In this document: positions 43,501-52,760 of the stretch, one piece after another
How positions within the stretch are numbered: position 1 is the first letter of the stretch
Layout of the letters: each line of letters starts with the position of its first letter
DNA from: CAYWQB01 sp964460785
Lineage (GTDB): Bacteria > Chlamydiota > Chlamydiia > Chlamydiales > CAYWQB01
Direction: 5' to 3'
DNA length: 64,000 nucleotides
Assembly (NCBI GenBank): GCA_964460785.1
Contig: CAYWQB010000001.1
Span: forward strand, 62,001 to 126,000
Position numbers and translations under genes: made by a program
The notes under the pieces: model-generated
Databases searched by the model: none
The model's input: only the letters and a program-made list of their open reading frames with translations
What the model was told of the DNA's origin: nothing

Positions 43501-44669
43501 TCTTTTGCCTCCTTAAACTCTTGTATGCTGATTGCTAGCTGTACTGTACTCCCTAATAAAGAGGAGGCTCCAAATGAAATGTGGCTTACTTTGTGAGCAA
43601 GAGCAATTGCTGCATGCGCAATCGATGAAGCTTCTCCTCCCAAACTTCCTGCAATATCTATCGCTTGCTCATGCACTTCACTGCGCACTTTCACAAGCTC
43701 TGCCTGCAAATCTAGTGTTCTGGTTTTTAAGGAAGTTAGGTAGCACTCCCCTATCACCTCAAAAACAGCCTTTTGTGCAAGAGAGGATGCTGTCAAGGGG
43801 AGAGAAATCCCTGTACTTCTTTTTGACAAAAGGGCTTCGACCTCTTGGCGTGTAACCCCCAGGCTTTCTATCTTCTGGAAAAAGCTCTCCACATCGGGAG
43901 CGTTTGCAAATATTTGGGATAAGTGATTTTGAATCAGCTTGGGATTTTTCTCTGCCTCACTGATATACTGAAGCATCTGGGAGGACTTATCACTCATGGC
44001 TGTAAGCAGCTGTTTGCGGGCTATCAGGCTAGCAGCTCCTGTTAATGTTCCTAAGGCTCGCAAGGAGGTCATCGCAGCTCCAGCAGCAGAAAAAAGCTTT
44101 TCTACATGCTCAAAGCCTTCCTTATTTTTTGCTAAAAGCATGGTACTTTTAAGGTCTACTTCAGAAAACTCAAATAGAGAACCTAAAATCCCTCCCTCTT
44201 CTAGTCCTAAGTCATGACTCAAAGCAAAGCTAGGGTTATGCACTGCTTCAAGGACAGACTGAAACCAATCTAGACCTCTCTGATGTAACTCTTGGAGGTC
44301 TTGCTTTCGTTCCTCATCACCTCCGGCATATAGTCCCTGCTCTTCTGCTTGATGCATCAGGGCTTCATATTGAGATAGCACATTTGCTCTTTCACTCGCA
44401 GAGCTTGCTTGGTTCAAAGATCCAAGCAAGTGGATCCCCTGATCCATAGCTGCAAGGTAGTGTAAAAGGCGCGCTTGCTGATCATCTAAATTTTCTGCAC
44501 TTGGTGGTGGTGGGTCCAGTCTCTCAGCCAAAGTAGATTGTGCAGAGAGTGTGGGGGATGACTCTGCTGTGGAAGAAGAGAGAACTTCCCTAATCTCCTC
44601 TGCATCACTGGCTGAGGCACCATGCAGCCCTCTCCTTAAAGGGTAATCTGGAGTTGCATCTATAGACAC
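40515..44669 (-). CDS. Giant helical protein with central hydrophobic hairpin, candidate secreted effector (1384 aa)
   Basis: GTG start with AGGAGG six bases upstream. Almost entirely alpha-helical, with many Gln/Lys/Glu-rich stretches suggesting coiled coils. Near residues 645-695 is a long hydrophobic region (IGGIALVVGGIVGVSVV...FGILGVGIGLALAGVYYTY) able to form two membrane helices, like the bilobed domain of chlamydial inclusion-membrane proteins. No signal peptide. It directly follows a CesT-type chaperone gene (11 bases), the classic arrangement for a type III effector. Function unknown. Confidence 0.75.
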   Translation of the reverse strand: MSIDATPDYPLRRGLHGASASDAEEIREVLSSSTAESSPTLSAQSTLAERLDPPPPSAENLDDQQARLLHYLAAMDQGIHLLGSLNQASSASERANVLSQYEALMHQAEEQGLYAGGDEERKQDLQELHQRGLDWFQSVLEAVHNPSFALSHDLGLEEGGILGSLFEFSEVDLKSTMLLAKNKEGFEHVEKLFSAAGAAMTSLRALGTLTGAASLIARKQLLTAMSDKSSQMLQYISEAEKNPKLIQNHLSQIFANAPDVESFFQKIESLGVTRQEVEALLSKRSTGISLPLTASSLAQKAVFEVIGECYLTSLKTRTLDLQAELVKVRSEVHEQAIDIAGSLGGEASSIAHAAIALAHKVSHISFGASSLLGSTVQLAISIQEFKEAKEQEEQMASFEESAKAGAFTVKIEKGKAPSAKEFYEQCVDKRVSQALLLLVKKSSFATRSPVIDFLELESKMKLLGIDYQQFKKDLGTFSLHRHKDLQSSEVRAALAKQFKVKEQENLNPMQRALARHKAVQQSFMKRYAPAFQKVVDSLQESTLTGADWEKQWQESLYQAFGLRLDAHEIRTLLESRKIAAIEGGEVVKSITKQSIQIPAVQQFLLQHIASRKEGMNTAIRNALRVVQEKKVEIEKSTNWWNKLKSKVNIGLSSLSVIGGIALVVGGIVGVSVVSGITFLSFGILGVGIGLALAGVYYTYKKSPRAFSALVSAERFKTSYMKLGLASKRYETLRADHARRVHKGRAQTHRLNMRLMKLKRWAGYLKDHPPAQDQGGLRDLAVQEIKVMEQLYGIDLLVTNSKGEVHVKELALETVIQSEEKKIYDEMKAAVGQVEKHAWLSHGLRSSFRAFVHHLTNEKRNVAQEAEQVIQRASLAKERGESIAAQKDILITSLAGALISTSSLDEILQPVIDSKDQKNGLRLLARQLQGKGFSRNQIRSLLQDPRFISKFRENSDLSRPDVQMVIIEKLSPHLLHMTNQQLTPLLKRLQDGEKVDSFRFKIDLLQSYSKLALEAQIQADKKATNFDSKSLRVAQFEQQVNDRRYQDYMQTIGWDVRSKRIQKIAGHAAKELALLIQKMPDSQKFSASREVKTILEQAGIKNVGAFFAVYEEQLRETNKQSLSKEELTVGHLKKQGSLVTDHFTFCLEKLLVRKEKEASFQSLKKQLETELTGKYERVFASIQKAKTVGELKKSMDKEGIDLATLHREIGKMDQQVKNLSPKEEKFLKELQQGIERQSTIRAGVMSQALSVLISQKKDGVLLASFSQVRKGLLAVPTDMRISIYNHPFTNEDFVRKWQDSYVGVENYAEIFQHLPEALFQQVQAGDLDAETTSFLKTTMGIDLSAKHLKEKEVRHHLRAFIHSDYEEFTHLLKGAANRQALASFA

Positions 44670-44680
44670 TCCTAACCTCC

Positions 44681-45175
44681 TTAAGGCAAGATAACATTCA
44701 GTTTATGATGACTTGCCAACTTAAGATCCTCCGAGAGCAGGTGCTTACGATCCCTCACTTGCTCTTTTTCATGGATAATTTTTTCACACTGAGCGATCCA
44801 ATAGCTTGCATAGCTAAGAAAAAGATCGGTTGCACGAAGTAGCTCTTGCTTAGAAGGGATCAGTGCAGGAGGAAGAGATTCAAAGTACACAAGAAGGTCC
44901 GTACTCTCATCAAATGAAAGAGTTCCTTGCCCTGTGGCCATATGAAAAAGATTTCCCTTGAGTAACCGTTCAAACAGCTTTAAGCAAACCTTGCTATTCG
45001 TTGGCTTTTTCGCAATGGATGTGTAAAAAAAGGTGATATTTTGAGAGCCTTTTTCTACTGATAAGAAAATATCCCCTGGGCAAAGAAAGCGATAGGGCCC
45101 TGAGCCATCTGGGGAAGAGCTAGCCTCCTCTTGGTAAAGCTCTCGCAAGGCCTGCAAGATCTCATCAAATGGCAT
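44681..45175 (-). CDS. CesT-family type III secretion chaperone
   Basis: 164 residues. N-terminal helix (PFDEILQALRELYQEE), a central sheet with LSVEKGSQNITFFYTSI, then LLKGNLFHMATGQGTLSFDESTDLLVYFESLP and a C-terminal helix ending AQCEKIIHEK: the CesT/SycE order and spacing, including the G-x-L-S-x-D-E motif. Such proteins bind the N-terminus of an effector and guide it to the injectisome. The downstream 1384-residue protein is the probable client. Start with GGAGGAG. Confidence 0.8.
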   Translation of the reverse strand: MPFDEILQALRELYQEEASSSPDGSGPYRFLCPGDIFLSVEKGSQNITFFYTSIAKKPTNSKVCLKLFERLLKGNLFHMATGQGTLSFDESTDLLVYFESLPPALIPSKQELLRATDLFLSYASYWIAQCEKIIHEKEQVRDRKHLLSEDLKLASHHKLNVILP

Positions 45176-45259
45176 AGCTCCTCCACAACTCCCTATCCCT
45201 AAGCGAATTTTAAAATAAAATTTAATATAATTACAAGCTTAGGAGGGTAGGGGTTCCTC

Positions 45260-48200
45260 CTAGCCCAGTTTGAGGAACTCTGCCATTTCCCGTGATTCTG
45301 CTTGAATGGCTTGATACGCGGCGATCACACCAGCAGTATCTCCACCCTTATAAGCATTGATAAGCTTGGTTAATCCCTCTTTTGAAACCATGGATCCATA
45401 CTCTTCACAAACCCCTCTAACAGACTGCATAATTGCCTCATGTAGAGCTTGTTTTTTCGTATGGGCTACGTGAATCTCACCCTGAATCTTTGAGGAGGCC
45501 TCTGCTAACTTTCCAATCACCCTAGAGCGGCTACTAAACATACCTGACAAGCCTGCATCTCTTCGCACTTCTTCATAAAGCCTTTCTGCTTCTTGCCTCT
45601 CTTCAGCTTTCTTATCTCTAGAAGCTCCGCCAACTCTTAGCATCCCGGATCCTCTTCTTTCTGATCGCATGTCCATATACATCACTGCATTTTTTCGAGC
45701 TTCTTCACCAAGAGGCCGTGTGCTTTCTTCTCTCTCTTCGACCTCTGCTTCAGCAAAATCATCGCCTAAATATAAAAGAGCTACAGTTCCAGACCCTCCT
45801 CTTGCTCTAGAATCTCCTCCCGTTGCATTAACACGGCCATGTAACGATCCCTCTTTCACAGTGATTCGATCCATAATTTCTCTATGCACCTCATCTGAAA
45901 CTAAGGCAAACTCTCTTTCCATCGCTTCGGTAGAGAGCTCCTTTCCTGTCGACCGCATTCTAATACGTTGGTCAATAGGAACTTCAGCTTCCTTCTTCAA
46001 CCTTTGCTCGATTGTCACGCCACTTTCATTAAGCCCATATTGAGCAAGGCGACTGTCCAATGCTTGAATTGCAGCTTCAGCATCCTTAGGCATAGTTCCT
46101 GGATCTTTAACCAAGCCAGATAAAAGCTCTATAGACTCTCGAATCGACTGACATAGCAAAGGGTCAAGCTCAGACTCTCTCTTCTTGAGCTGCTCAAGGC
46201 CTTGGTCAACCATATGCTGGACAAGAATTGATCGCTTTTTATGCTCCCGCACTTTACGCGCGTTTCGCTGCGTAGATAGTTGCTCTATGCAGCTCTCATC
46301 AAAGTTGAGCTCTTTTCTTACAAGGCCAGCAGTAATCCGCTCAACCTCTTGAGATAATAAACTAGATTCCACTCTTCCTGAGAGAGCTCTTTCAGCAACT
46401 TTTCTATAGATTTCTTGTTTTTCTTCTATGATCTTTTGCTTTTTTGCTTCTAGCTCTTGTAACTGAGCTTTTGCCTCTTGTCGTACTTCTTCTGTGCGAC
46501 CAAATACGGACAAGTTGCGAGCGTAGTCTATACTTCCCTCTTCATGACGCCCCTTCATTAAGGGTAAAAGATCCTCCCTTAACTTTGATAGCTTTTGATA
46601 TTCAACATCAGAAAGGTTTTGCTCAAGGGAGATAAAGATTTCTTCTTCTTCAAAAGAAGTGGAGCTCATACCGGAGTAATCTCTAATCACACTTGATGAG
46701 TCATCGATAGACTGCTGAATAGCCCGATCAAACTTGAGTAAGTCCGCACGCTTTTCATGAGAAAGGGACAACTCTACCGCCACCATCCCCTCTAGCAGGG
46801 CTCCTTCAGCCTTTTCTGCGACCTCATCTTCTACAACAACTTCTTCCGGTGTTTCATCTTCTAAAGGCATAAGATCTGTGTATGGACGGCCAACCCCCAT
46901 AGCAAATTGAACAGCCTCTTCCCTTTGTTGCAAAAGAGCCTCTTGACAAACACTTGCAACTGTTGCTGTGTCCCCTCGAATTGCATCAACCCAAGTGCCC
47001 AGTTGGATATACTCTTCTGTTGAAAGTCCAGATCCATTCATGCGCTGCATAAGAGAAAATAGCTTCTCACTGCTCCCTTGCAAACTTTCACGCGCTTTTC
47101 TTTCAAACTCTCTTACACTTTCATCTTCATCTTTTCTTAAGGACTTAACCCCTGCAACCGTATCGCTATCCCTAGAAAAGAGTTCATGGTCAGCAAGCAC
47201 ACGATCGATTTTAGCCTTTCTTTCCCCAGCTTCAAATAAATCTCCACCAATATCGAGCCTAGCCTCTAGTGCTTTTGCTTCGTGAAAGCGAGCAACATAT
47301 GCATCTACATCTCGAGCTAAGCTTGCTCCCTTCGTACTAAACCCAGAAAGCTTCTGATTAATTCTCAAAGCTTTTTCCCAAGTTTTTGGAGGAACCCCCC
47401 GAGAAAAAGTTTCTAGCTCTTCTCCTTTATAGGAGCGCACATAGAATTGGACACTCAGCAAGTCTGATAAAATTTTATCCTTCACCTTCTGAAGTCTTTG
47501 CCTACTCTTCGCCTTTTTCTCTTCTGACCTTCCACTGCGCTCAATTTTATCCGAGGCTTCATTTATCTTAGCTAAGGCTGATCTTACCCATTTTATCGAG
47601 GGAACACGAGAAATACATGCGCGCAAATGCTCTTGGCGGCTACGCATTGCATCATCTGTTTTAGAGACATGCTCATCTGCTAAGAGAGTGCGGCACCCTT
47701 TTTGGAGAGCTTCTAGCTTTTTAAGATAAGTATCTCTAGTTGCCTGAAAGCCCTCTACCTCTTGTAACACCCCTTGCTTGGGAATTTCTTCACCAATGCC
47801 CCCAAACCTCTCTGAGATTTGCCGACTCAAAGATTCAGCTTCTCTTAATACATTAGCCGGCTTCATTCCCAATTCACGAAATGCCTTATCGAATTTGGCA
47901 GAGACATTCTCAGGCTCTAATTCCATGATGCCTTCAAAGTCGAATTGAGCAAACTGTGTATCTAGCCACCCTCCAGACCGTCCCACAAGCTCCTCATTCT
48001 CACGAATGCTGCCTATTGCTTGTTCTGTTGTTTTGATTGTCTTCTCGATCCTAACCAAGAAAGACTCAAGAGAAGTTAAGTACTCTTTATCTGTCCAAGA
48101 GGCTCCTTGCTCGCCTTCTTGAACCTCCAAGCTATCGACAGATCCCATCCGTCCAGCTTCTTCTTCGACATGAGCTTTTAATGTTTCTAATTTTGATAAG

Positions 48201-49420
48201 TGCTCAGGAAGAGCACCTCGAAATGTATTGGCTAATTCCAGAGGATCACTTTCTTCTTCAATCTCCTGTAAATCTGTCATCTCTCGATGAAGGGTATCAT
48301 GAAAGTTAGTCCTTGCCCCTCTTTCTCCGATCAAAGCTCGCATTATTTTCTCATGAGTGCTGGCCTTTGTCATTTGGACTCTGCCTAGCACTCTTTCTCT
48401 ACTCCCTCGCCCCTTTTCTAAAATAAGGTCTAGCTGAGACCGCAACTCGCGAAGATCTGTAATAGAGGTTTTTTCATCAGCGCTGCTCTCTCGTTCGATT
48501 TCTTGCAAGCAACGTACAGCATCATCATTGACTTTGGATAAAGTGCTACTGATAACATAGATCAATTCATCAGAGTTACCTTTCAAACCTTCTAAGTAGT
48601 CCTTATGAGAGCTCAAGCTCTCTAGCTCCTTTCTTAGATCATTGATCTCAGCTCGCAGCTTCCTTGCCCGTCCCGACCAAGAAAATGCCTGCTTTAGCTC
48701 GTCTCGCTTACTATGAATGCGCCCATCGATCTCGCCCATCTGACCTGTCAAGTGATCGATATCTTCTTGTATATCTTTCTGCACACGGCGAGCATCCACA
48801 AGTTGAGTGGCAAGTTTGGGGCCATCAGCTCCATGGATCGTTGTATCTGCGGTGATTAAAGCACTTTTCCCTAAGTCTAAGGCAATTCGTAATGCTGATT
48901 GGGGAATGAGTCCTGGCTTTAGTTGAGCAAAACTCAGCACCCCTGTAAAAGTGCTAACTTTATCAACCCCCTGACTCCCTTCAATCTCTTTCATGACACC
49001 ATGTAGAGAGGATAGATGGTCAGGATCCACCCCTGAGAGAGAAGATAGCATTTGTATATTTGTCTTTGAGACATCTATCTCTACTAGCCCCATTTGATGG
49101 GCTACTTTACAAGCTCGCAAAATACTAGGGCTTTCTTCGTTGGCCTGTACATCTCTTAGTTTAGAGATTTGGTGATCACTCCAACCATTTTCACCAGCTT
49201 TTTTAATCGCTCTGCCTAGGATTTCTCCATGAGACCGTTTTCGCAAGCCAAACCACTTAGTTGTAGAAACACGAACTTCTTGTCCCCCTGCTTGAAAAAC
49301 GACTTTATGCCCATCAATTTTTCCTTTAACAGTGTCTAGACTTTCCTCTTCACTAGGATCCTTAGACCCTCCGAGTTCTGTACTCTGTCTTGCTATATCA
49401 GTCCGATCAACTCCAGACAT
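45260..49420 (-). CDS. Giant coiled-coil protein, candidate secreted effector (1386 aa)
   Basis: Starts MSGVDRTDIARQ with GGAGGAG before the ATG. The whole protein is charged and helical, with long stretches rich in Glu, Arg, Lys and Gln (for example around residues 200-300 and 990-1060), and no membrane segment or signal peptide. The N-terminal 60 residues are Ser/Thr/Gly-rich and disordered, as in type III secretion signals. It precedes the CesT gene by 84 bases, so it may share the transcript or have its own promoter. I recognise no family. Confidence 0.75.
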   Translation of the reverse strand: MSGVDRTDIARQSTELGGSKDPSEEESLDTVKGKIDGHKVVFQAGGQEVRVSTTKWFGLRKRSHGEILGRAIKKAGENGWSDHQISKLRDVQANEESPSILRACKVAHQMGLVEIDVSKTNIQMLSSLSGVDPDHLSSLHGVMKEIEGSQGVDKVSTFTGVLSFAQLKPGLIPQSALRIALDLGKSALITADTTIHGADGPKLATQLVDARRVQKDIQEDIDHLTGQMGEIDGRIHSKRDELKQAFSWSGRARKLRAEINDLRKELESLSSHKDYLEGLKGNSDELIYVISSTLSKVNDDAVRCLQEIERESSADEKTSITDLRELRSQLDLILEKGRGSRERVLGRVQMTKASTHEKIMRALIGERGARTNFHDTLHREMTDLQEIEEESDPLELANTFRGALPEHLSKLETLKAHVEEEAGRMGSVDSLEVQEGEQGASWTDKEYLTSLESFLVRIEKTIKTTEQAIGSIRENEELVGRSGGWLDTQFAQFDFEGIMELEPENVSAKFDKAFRELGMKPANVLREAESLSRQISERFGGIGEEIPKQGVLQEVEGFQATRDTYLKKLEALQKGCRTLLADEHVSKTDDAMRSRQEHLRACISRVPSIKWVRSALAKINEASDKIERSGRSEEKKAKSRQRLQKVKDKILSDLLSVQFYVRSYKGEELETFSRGVPPKTWEKALRINQKLSGFSTKGASLARDVDAYVARFHEAKALEARLDIGGDLFEAGERKAKIDRVLADHELFSRDSDTVAGVKSLRKDEDESVREFERKARESLQGSSEKLFSLMQRMNGSGLSTEEYIQLGTWVDAIRGDTATVASVCQEALLQQREEAVQFAMGVGRPYTDLMPLEDETPEEVVVEDEVAEKAEGALLEGMVAVELSLSHEKRADLLKFDRAIQQSIDDSSSVIRDYSGMSSTSFEEEEIFISLEQNLSDVEYQKLSKLREDLLPLMKGRHEEGSIDYARNLSVFGRTEEVRQEAKAQLQELEAKKQKIIEEKQEIYRKVAERALSGRVESSLLSQEVERITAGLVRKELNFDESCIEQLSTQRNARKVREHKKRSILVQHMVDQGLEQLKKRESELDPLLCQSIRESIELLSGLVKDPGTMPKDAEAAIQALDSRLAQYGLNESGVTIEQRLKKEAEVPIDQRIRMRSTGKELSTEAMEREFALVSDEVHREIMDRITVKEGSLHGRVNATGGDSRARGGSGTVALLYLGDDFAEAEVEEREESTRPLGEEARKNAVMYMDMRSERRGSGMLRVGGASRDKKAEERQEAERLYEEVRRDAGLSGMFSSRSRVIGKLAEASSKIQGEIHVAHTKKQALHEAIMQSVRGVCEEYGSMVSKEGLTKLINAYKGGDTAGVIAAYQAIQAESREMAEFLKLG

Positions 49421-49505
49421 AGCTCCTCCAAACTAAATACCTATATTATTTATTTTAAAACAAACAAAGAATAATTAGTTTAAAAAAATAAACGCAGAGT
49501 TATTT

Positions 49506-51503
49506 TTATTTAAAACCGTCTGAATGCAAATTACTTAAATTTATAAATATACTCTCTAAAATCAAACAAAAAGTAACAAATTGAGCAATACTTGCCATAT
49601 TGGCTTTACTATCAAATACTTGCCTTAAGTACTCTTTCTTTCGTTGACGAAACCCCTCCAAAAAGTCACCCGCTTTTTTTTGAGATTTCATGCGATCTTG
49701 CACTGTACGATGCACATATAGTCCATCCATATAGGATCTTATACGCTTTCCCTCAGCTTGTAAAATTTCAGCCACAGAACTTTCTAAATGGATGTGAAAA
49801 AGATGGAATCCTTCGCGCAGTAGGGAAACAACACGCCGAAATGCATCTTCATACTGATCTGTAGGAAAAGTACTCTTGGACTTATAAAACCCAATATCTG
49901 CGCGAATACTCTCTACTTGAATGCACTCTTCAGCAAATGTATTAAGCGGCTCCATTCCTCCTCGAATACGATGCTCGACCTCTCTCCCCACCTTCTTAAG
50001 GAAAGAGACTAAAGCATGGCGCATAATCATCCAAGGATCACGTAGAGGCCAGCTTAAAAAGATAAAGCTACAGAAAGCAAAACCTAAGAGAATACCCACA
50101 AGCCTTTCCATCACATAGCTCATGTTGGCAAGAGTTGTTGGAGAGAAGTCAAATACAAAGGTAAAAACAAAGATTGCCTGCACATGCATAAACCCACGCA
50201 AAGGGTCCCGCATTGTCAAAAACCCTAGCAGAAAGGCAATCAAAGAATAGACAAGGGTAAAAATGAGAAAGTTATGAAAATGCATCAGGATAAAGCTAAA
50301 GCCTAGGGCGAAAACAAACCCAATACAGGTTCCAAGTAAGCGATACCAAGATTGCCGCAGTGCTCGCCCATCATTGGGCTGAGTGATAAGCACCACAGTG
50401 GTAATCAATGGCTGTAACCCTCCTGGAAGATCCAGAGTTAATGAAACGACCATCACGGCAAGCAGAGAAATCGTAAAGCGCAAAGCATAACGAAGGTTGC
50501 TTTTTGCAAAAATTGGGCCTAAAAACTCTTTTCTTTGCAAAGAGAGGTGATCTTTGCTGGGATCCATCGCATCATAAAACCTTTGCAAGCAAAATGTGAA
50601 GGAGGCAATGGCCTCGAACTCCTCTGCAGAGATCTCCTGAGAGAAAGCGCGCGCTCTTCTTTTCTCTTCTAGCCACATCTTAAAATGTGTAAAAATAGGA
50701 GAAGAGAAGCTTTTATTTCCTATAAATACCCTTTTGACATTGCCGAATGCCTCTTTCTTTAAAAGAGCGACCTCATACCCTTGCGCAGAGAGGTAAGTCT
50801 CAGGTAGCTGTTTTTCTGCTCGCAAAAGCTGCTTGATAATCAGGCGACTACGGTAAAAAAACCGAACTTCTTCCTCTTTATTCTTTGCTTCCTTGGGGTT
50901 TAGATCGATATATTCTTGTAGGGAGCGTACATCTGCAAGCTCATACCCGTCTGATTGGCTTGGTGTGGCAAAAACCTTTCTAATATGCTCCCGCATGGCA
51001 TGGAGAGCTTTGTTAACATCCACAGCAACAACTTTAGGCCAGAATAAAAAATGGCAAATACAAAGAATAGCAAGGCCGATCGGCAAGCCTATCATCCATG
51101 ATAACCCTGTCAAAACTGCTTGTTCGGGGTTGTGAAAGCTAGCATAGAAAACCATACTAAATGGGACAAGAGAGAGAAAGGTTCCTAACAACCACCTCTT
51201 TGAAGCATTGATAAACCCACAAATGAGGTAAAAAGCTGTAGCCCCTAGTAGCATGGGAACCTGCCCTTGGACAAAGTGGAGTAATAGCAAGGCATACAGA
51301 AGGCTAATTAGAGGAAGAACTAGTACCTCTGCTACCACAAAAGTAACCGCTTTAGGAAACATGATGGGTAGCAAAGTGACAGGAAGCATAATCACGAAAG
51401 GATGGGGAAAATGAATGAGCTCTACAATGATGTTAGCAATAGCAATCCCTAAAGCTGTTGCAAGCGCCCTACGCAAATGGACATAGTCCCATGTCATCCT
51501 CAT
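49506..51503 (-). CDS. FUSC-family (AaeB/YccS-like) membrane transporter
   Basis: 665 residues from the ATG at 51503 (GGGGGG eight bases upstream); an ATG at 51536 is further up without a site. Two sets of about five to six membrane helices (residues 10-175 and 335-500) are each followed by a soluble helical domain, the FUSC layout. The second set contains LITTVVLITQPNDGRALRQSWYRLLGTCIGF, the conserved core of aromatic-acid exporters. Probable efflux of aromatic or organic acids. Confidence 0.85.
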   Translation of the reverse strand: MRMTWDYVHLRRALATALGIAIANIIVELIHFPHPFVIMLPVTLLPIMFPKAVTFVVAEVLVLPLISLLYALLLLHFVQGQVPMLLGATAFYLICGFINASKRWLLGTFLSLVPFSMVFYASFHNPEQAVLTGLSWMIGLPIGLAILCICHFLFWPKVVAVDVNKALHAMREHIRKVFATPSQSDGYELADVRSLQEYIDLNPKEAKNKEEEVRFFYRSRLIIKQLLRAEKQLPETYLSAQGYEVALLKKEAFGNVKRVFIGNKSFSSPIFTHFKMWLEEKRRARAFSQEISAEEFEAIASFTFCLQRFYDAMDPSKDHLSLQRKEFLGPIFAKSNLRYALRFTISLLAVMVVSLTLDLPGGLQPLITTVVLITQPNDGRALRQSWYRLLGTCIGFVFALGFSFILMHFHNFLIFTLVYSLIAFLLGFLTMRDPLRGFMHVQAIFVFTFVFDFSPTTLANMSYVMERLVGILLGFAFCSFIFLSWPLRDPWMIMRHALVSFLKKVGREVEHRIRGGMEPLNTFAEECIQVESIRADIGFYKSKSTFPTDQYEDAFRRVVSLLREGFHLFHIHLESSVAEILQAEGKRIRSYMDGLYVHRTVQDRMKSQKKAGDFLEGFRQRKKEYLRQVFDSKANMASIAQFVTFCLILESIFINLSNLHSDGFK

Positions 51504-51635
51504 ACTCAAATCCCCCCTCTCAAGGCCTTTGAGCATAGCGATCTCTGATGATTTGGGTCAAAAAAGTTCCTTGCTCCACAAAACGAAGATGCTCTACGTT
51601 CTTACTGATCTTAAAGAATCAAAAACTTGCGAATC

Positions 51636-52760
51636 ATGTCATCCATAGCCCCCTCTAAAAATTTATCCTCTATCTGGGAGCAAGTTTCCCATGACGGCCT
51701 TCAGCTTCTTTATGCGCAGTATATAGAGTTTCAGAAGACCAAGCCCTTACTAGGAGTTTCTCTTCTACAGGGAATCCCTTGCTCGATTGAAGCTGCATGT
51801 AAGGCCTCATGCCTCAAGGCAGCAGGAGCAGACGTTGCAGTGCGTAAGATGCAGGGCATTCATCCTGCCTCAGAAAAGCTAGCAACCGCACTACTGCAGC
51901 AAGTGGGTATACAAGTACTGGAAGAAAACCATATTCCCACCTCCTCATTTGACCTTTACTTAGACTGCTCTGCTGAAATGCTCTCTTTCCCCGCACCAAA
52001 AATTGGAACCGTTGAAATCACTCAGACAGGCAGCTGCCTTTACAATCAGGCTTCTCTTTCTCACCCCGTTTTATCTGTCGATCAAAGCCCGATTAAAGTC
52101 TTAGAGGATTTTATGGGAACAGGGGCTGGGTTTTGTGAAGCATTTGAAAAACTCTCTGCTAAACCTATTGAGCAATTCACCTTTCTTGTGATTGGGTATG
52201 GAAGAGTAGGGGCCGGTGTGGTCCACCACTTACAAAAAAAAGGTGCATCTGTAGCGGTTTTAGAAGTTTCTGAGCAGGCAATAGCAAAGGCTAAGCAGGT
52301 CACAACAGATGTAGCAAACTATCATGACTCTGTGCAACGAGAGGCTCTGATAAGAAAAGCTGATGTCCTGGTTACAGCAACTGGAGTCAAAGGCCTTCTT
52401 TCAAAAGAGTACTCCTCTGAACAGCTAAAGGGGAAAATTCTAGCGAATGTTGGAGCTGAGGATGAAATTGGAGAAAACTTCTCTCCACAAGATGCTCTAT
52501 GTGATAAGTTTCCCATTAATTTCTCTCTTGACGCCCCGACACCTACAGAGTACCTAGACCCTATTTTAGTTGCTCATAACCTTGCAGCGATCCACCTAGT
52601 CAAGCAAAAGGTCGAACCCGGGAGCCACCCTCTCCCCAGAGAGATCAGTCAACAGGTCTGGGAAAACTGGAACAACACATATCCTGTTCAATCTAGTCAA
52701 CTTCCTTCAACCTTATATCAAGAACTCATTGAAGAGCTAGGCCTACTGTCTGTTTCTTGA
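51636..52760 (+). CDS. S-adenosylhomocysteinase-like NAD-binding protein
   Basis: About 374 residues, shorter than the 430-480 of true S-adenosylhomocysteine hydrolase. The NAD-binding Rossmann motif is FLVIGYGRVGAGVV (about residue 190), followed by LVTATGVKGLLS and LANVGAEDEIGE, which match the family; the catalytic region appears as SVDQSPIKVLEDFMGTGAG, with the D and K kept. The C-terminal dimer tail (K-x(4)-Y-R-Y of real enzymes) is absent. It may be a divergent hydrolase or a related NAD enzyme. It converges on the SpsF-like gene and overlaps its coding end by 43 bases. Confidence 0.7.
   Translation: MSSIAPSKNLSSIWEQVSHDGLQLLYAQYIEFQKTKPLLGVSLLQGIPCSIEAACKASCLKAAGADVAVRKMQGIHPASEKLATALLQQVGIQVLEENHIPTSSFDLYLDCSAEMLSFPAPKIGTVEITQTGSCLYNQASLSHPVLSVDQSPIKVLEDFMGTGAGFCEAFEKLSAKPIEQFTFLVIGYGRVGAGVVHHLQKKGASVAVLEVSEQAIAKAKQVTTDVANYHDSVQREALIRKADVLVTATGVKGLLSKEYSSEQLKGKILANVGAEDEIGENFSPQDALCDKFPINFSLDAPTPTEYLDPILVAHNLAAIHLVKQKVEPGSHPLPREISQQVWENWNNTYPVQSSQLPSTLYQELIEELGLLSVS

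Noticed and set aside
45241..45261. Terminator made of AGGAGG and CCTCCT arms at the end of the 1386-residue gene
   Set aside because: Only six pairs, a nine-base loop and no T-run; the match may just reflect ribosome-site-like sequence.
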